Assembly (NCBI GenBank): GCA_963691705.1
Contig: OY829540.1
Location: 70,976,367-71,040,366, forward strand
From: Viola odorata
Taxonomy: Eukaryota > Streptophyta > Magnoliopsida > Malpighiales > Violaceae
DNA length: 64,000 nt
Direction: 5' to 3'
Part shown: in pieces, positions 60,732 through 64,000 of the stretch
Numbering within the stretch: the stretch's first letter is position 1
Layout of the letters: every line of letters begins with the position of its first letter
Notes under the pieces: model-generated
Database searches by the model: none
Told to the model about the DNA's origin: nothing
Seen by the model: the letters and a program-made list of their open reading frames with translations, nothing else
Translations under genes and position numbers: made by a program

Positions 60732-61181
60732 ATGGCGCAACCAGCAGCAGTAGCAGCAGGCACAGTTGTTGTTACTAAGTGTTTAACAGAAGCCAGTTTG
60801 TTGAGCCCGTTGACCCTTCCTGGTGCTGCCCTTCATTCGTTGCCTCATTTTGAAGCTGATACTGCACCCGTTGTAATTGATGTAGTTGATGTCAAAGGGG
60901 CTGTGCACAAGTTGGGTGTGTCAATACGCAGATCAGGGAAGTACAAAAAACCCAATATCCTGAAAAGTTCTTGGGTACCTTACGCTCGGGCCAAACGTCT
61001 CCTTCCCAAGGACAAGCTCACCCTCTCCAGGATCAGCGGCGCCAGAGCCGATGCAGGAGCGGGGATGGAGATTCCTTCGTATGTAATCAGAGCTCAAAGG
61101 AATATGTTCAAACTTTTTGGAAATCCTATTTGGGTTGATGTGGAGGATCTGCCGACCCCACCTGCGGCTAATAATCCATGA
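60732..61181 (+). CDS. Small B3-domain-like protein (149 aa)
   Basis: Single exon, ATG in good context (AAAAAATGGCG). Residues ~45-140 have the pattern of a plant B3 DNA-binding fold: VVIDVVDVKG, RRSGKYKKPNILKSSWVPYAR, RLLPKDKLTLSRI, then YVIRAQRNMFKLFGNPIWVDVEDL. The N-terminus is Ala/Val-rich and of low complexity. B3 proteins bind DNA in the nucleus. The match is by pattern only, so another fold is possible. Codon use and the open frame suggest a real gene. Confidence 0.6.
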   Translation: MAQPAAVAAGTVVVTKCLTEASLLSPLTLPGAALHSLPHFEADTAPVVIDVVDVKGAVHKLGVSIRRSGKYKKPNILKSSWVPYARAKRLLPKDKLTLSRISGARADAGAGMEIPSYVIRAQRNMFKLFGNPIWVDVEDLPTPPAANNP

Positions 61182-62376
61182 AACCTACTGCTTTCTTGAT
61201 ATGTTTTTTCAGTAAGTGTAGTGTACGTCCTGTGTTTCTTGTTATTTTCGTCTTGAAGATCCTGAGATTTTAAGATGATGGATTTTTGTTTTTCAAAGTT
61301 GCGTCTTCTTGTTGATTCTTTTTTAAACAAGGCTTCACAAGAAAAAAAAAATTGAGAGTAAAATAAAGATTCTTTGGTTGTTACAGGATAGGAGGAAGAA
61401 GAAGCTGCAGATATGCATGGAGAACCTTCTTTTTATGCCATTAATTACTTGCTTTGTGGTTAAACTCGGAATAAAGCTGTCTTCCATCGATCATAACATG
61501 TTAGCGCTTGGGCTGTTGTCGTACGTGAGGAGGCTGCTCTGTGTTCTTTTATATATGACTCTTTCTTATATTAAATCTTCTTCTTAATTATGTTTTTTCT
61601 TATAAAAAAAGTTTCGTAACGACAATGGTGCATGATGTTGTGAAATCTTGATTCCTCGATTCAAAAACAATTAGCTTCTTTGTCTCGAGGTCATCCAGTG
61701 ACCCCCTTTTGATTTCATGAGTAAGCGAAGGGGTAGGGTTTAATGGGTTTTGGATTTCTTGTGATTTCTTTGGTTACGGATGCTAAAGTAGTAGGGTTTC
61801 TTTGGTTCTTTCTTGGTCGATCGTACGTAAGGCTTTTAGGACTTTGTCAGTACTATAGTTAATCCTTAAATCATGCATCTCTCTTGAAGAAGGAAAATTG
61901 GACTTTTATGGGGTTAGCTTTCTGGATTAACCTCCTTTTCTAGAGACAGATATCCAGTTGGTAGAAGATGGATGGCTAAGCTTTTTAAAATTACAAAAAC
62001 TGTTATGGTAAGAAACACTCCTATCATATTAACCACGGATGTCCTTTGGTCTAGTATGGTCAAAAAGCAATTTCTTCCGATGATTAACCGCATATAAGCC
62101 CTTCCATAGTCGAACAAATTAGTTGTTAGCCGTAATAAAATACGGAGTACTAAAAAAATTTTGCAACGAGGCAATGTATGTATGGCTAAACCTAGAACCT
62201 TTTTCTTGTATTTTTCTTTCAAGTTGCCATATAATAACAACAACACGTACAAGATCAAAACAGAAAATGAAGTACTATGACAAGCTCTTATAGGCCAAAA
62301 TATATTTCTTGGTTTATCAAAAAAAAATTATAACTTCTAATTAAAGTTCACACCATATAACTAATGGGTAAAAGCT
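61182..62376. other. 3' flank and intergenic DNA
   Basis: No gene supported; short frames lack recognisable similarity. Confidence 0.5.
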
Positions 62377-62972
62377 GAAAAACAACCTTAAACTTTAAAG
62401 TTTTATTTAATCGCAACCCTGAACTTTTATTTTGTTTAATTACAACCCTGGTCGTCGCCAGAATTGTTTAAGTACCCCCCTACCGTGACAGAAATCTGAC
62501 GTGGCACCGTTGATCGACGTTATGTGCCACGTCAGCCCCTGGAATGTTGCCACATCAGCTCGCCACGTCTGCAACCTGCCATGTCAGATTCCACGTGGTA
62601 GGGTTGCGATTAATTAAAACATTAAAGTTCAGGGTTGCGATTAATCAAAACATTAAAGTTCAAGATTGTTTTATATCTTTTTACCATTTAGAAATCCTTG
62701 TTGCATGATTTTTTTTTGTCTAGTTAATTAATTTTATTATACTTATATGCTATATGCAACAAGGATTTCTAAATGGCAAAAAGAAATAAAACAACCCTGA
62801 ACTTTAATGTTTTAATTAATCGCAACCCTAAACTTTATTATTTTGATTAATCGTAACCCTACCACGTGGAGTCTGACATGGAAGCTAAGGGTGACGTGAC
62901 AGATGCTGATGTGGCGCATAACGTCGGTCAACGGTGTCACGTCAGATTTCTATCACGGTAGGGGGTAGGGGG
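62377..62972. mobile_element. Foldback element, right arm cut by LTR B
   Basis: The left arm (about 62377-62700) carries AACCCTGAACTTTTA.., CCCCCCTACCGTGACAG and GAAATCCTTGTTGCAT. The right arm (62755-62972) repeats these in reverse (ATGCAACAAGGATTTC, GAACTTTAATGTTTTAATTAATCG, ATCACGGTAGGGGG) around a ~50-base loop. No coding sequence. The right arm ends abruptly at the LTR start 62974. Confidence 0.8.
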
Positions 62973-62973
62973 G

Positions 62974-64000
62974 TGATAACGCGCTTGTCGAGGGCACGAT
63001 CAAACAAATTATTACAACTTATCACATGCAACAAAATATATTGAAGACAGTGGCAAGAGGATCGATCCACAGAGATTGGTGAAGACTTACACTAGACAAG
63101 GCCAGATTATAAAATAAAACAATAAAAGAAACAAAACAGAATTCAAGGTCTTGAATGTATTCGGGGGACAAAGGCACAAAAAGTAACAATCAGGGGGGGG
63201 GGTTTACTTGACCAAACGAGTTGGTCAAGAGAGATTTGGAGCTAACAAGTTTATCTAAGAAAGCAAGGTTCGGGGTCCCGAATGTCACGTTCGGGGTCCC
63301 GAACGTAAAAATATAGCAAATCAGTGAACAAATTCAGAATTAATAAAACAGAAAGTGAAACAAGCACAAATAATCAGGTAGAGAAAGATCTAGCAAAGGC
63401 ATTCTTGGGTTGCATTCGGGACCAGATTGTCAACTGCTCAAGGGTATTCTATTCAAGACATCATAGAAATGACATAGGGACCAGATTCCTCGGATATCCC
63501 CTACTTTTCTCTTAAGAGAAACTACCCCCCGTTTCCACATATGAGGTAGTCTTGACAGTTTGTCATCCCCCCAGGCACGAATGCGGGAGGGCCATACTCA
63601 AACCGCCCATGAAGATAAGAAAAGACAAATCTAGAGCTAAAAGTCCCTCAGTTTGTCAGGCTCGTGACCTCGCTCTAATCAACTACCCACCCTATCTATT
63701 CGAGACCACTTCAGCGCAGTCAAGACTAAACAGATGCCTACTTGTTCCATGCAACTTTCCTTTCGTATTTATCACAAAGATGGCAGCATTCACACAAAGT
63801 AATAATCAGTTGATCAAACCTCTAATTACCCCAAGTGAAATTATAATTAAAATGATAAGCAATTGAATATGGCATCAAAAATATATTAAGCTCGTTTAGG
63901 CCTCGAATCTGCCCCTGCAGCCCTTGAATAACCTTTTGCTAAGAATTAAATATTTAGCTACTCATGCTTGAAGATAAATAAATAACAATTAAAGAAAGCA
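62974..64000 (-). repeat. Gypsy LTR B, second copy (cut by window edge)
   Basis: Begins TGATAACGCG and from 63020 follows 3010 onward closely: ACTTATCACATGCAACAAAAT, GGATCGATCCACAGAGATTGG, and the doubled TTCGGGGTCCCGAA motif at 63269 and 63293. It has the intact end that the copy at 3010 lacks. Whether an internal domain follows is outside the window. Confidence 0.8.

Overview
The window is plant nuclear DNA, most likely from a eudicot. The evidence is an intron-containing EARLY FLOWERING 3 (ELF3) gene, cysteine-rich (DUF26) receptor kinases, an RPS5-type CC-NBS-LRR gene, a salutaridine/neomenthol-type short-chain dehydrogenase (SDR) family, a nuclear tRNA-Arg(CCT), and Ty3/gypsy, copia-like, LINE and Mutator elements. 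Intergenic DNA is AT-rich. I cannot name the species. One run of 200 N (33851-34050) is an assembly gap.

Layout. 1-6.8 kb: nested Ty3/gypsy LTRs with an open gag on the minus strand, and an internally deleted LINE. 8.2-12.1 kb: a DUF26 ectodomain exon followed by TM and kinase exons of a different receptor kinase class, facing a small two-exon gene for a secreted peptide precursor. 13-21 kb: a DUF295 relic, two minus-strand NLR fragments and one intact 916-aa CNL gene. 22.5-38.4 kb: three SDR copies. SDR-1 is split by four separate LTR insertions, each with its own 5-bp target duplication. SDR-2 looks intact. SDR-3 has a stop and is cut off at its 3' end. A tRNA-Arg lies between SDR-1 and SDR-2. 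38.9-45.3 kb: a secreted DUF26 protein, a TrmA-type methyltransferase relic and a complete cysteine-rich receptor kinase (CRK). 49.2-53.2 kb: ELF3. 55-57.6 kb: a decayed ABCC transporter. 59.07-60.03 kb: a Mutator-type element with a polyol-transporter fragment (Pack-MULE). 60.7-61.2 kb: a small B3-like gene. 62.4-64 kb: a foldback element interrupted by another gypsy LTR.

How it fits together. The two CRK loci share about 1.27 kb (5' flank, ectodomain exon and start of the intron), but only the right-hand copy keeps a CRK kinase. The left copy now lies in front of a malectin/LRR-I-type kinase, and one splice choice keeps the whole frame open. A convergent peptide gene lies 154 bp past that kinase. 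The SDR array and the secreted DUF26 gene share a duplicated promoter segment, which points to unequal exchange of an SDR-DUF26 unit. Three of the LTR elements in SDR-1 lack pol or all coding capacity yet carry the same variant tRNA-iMet-like primer site, so they were probably moved in trans by related autonomous partners.
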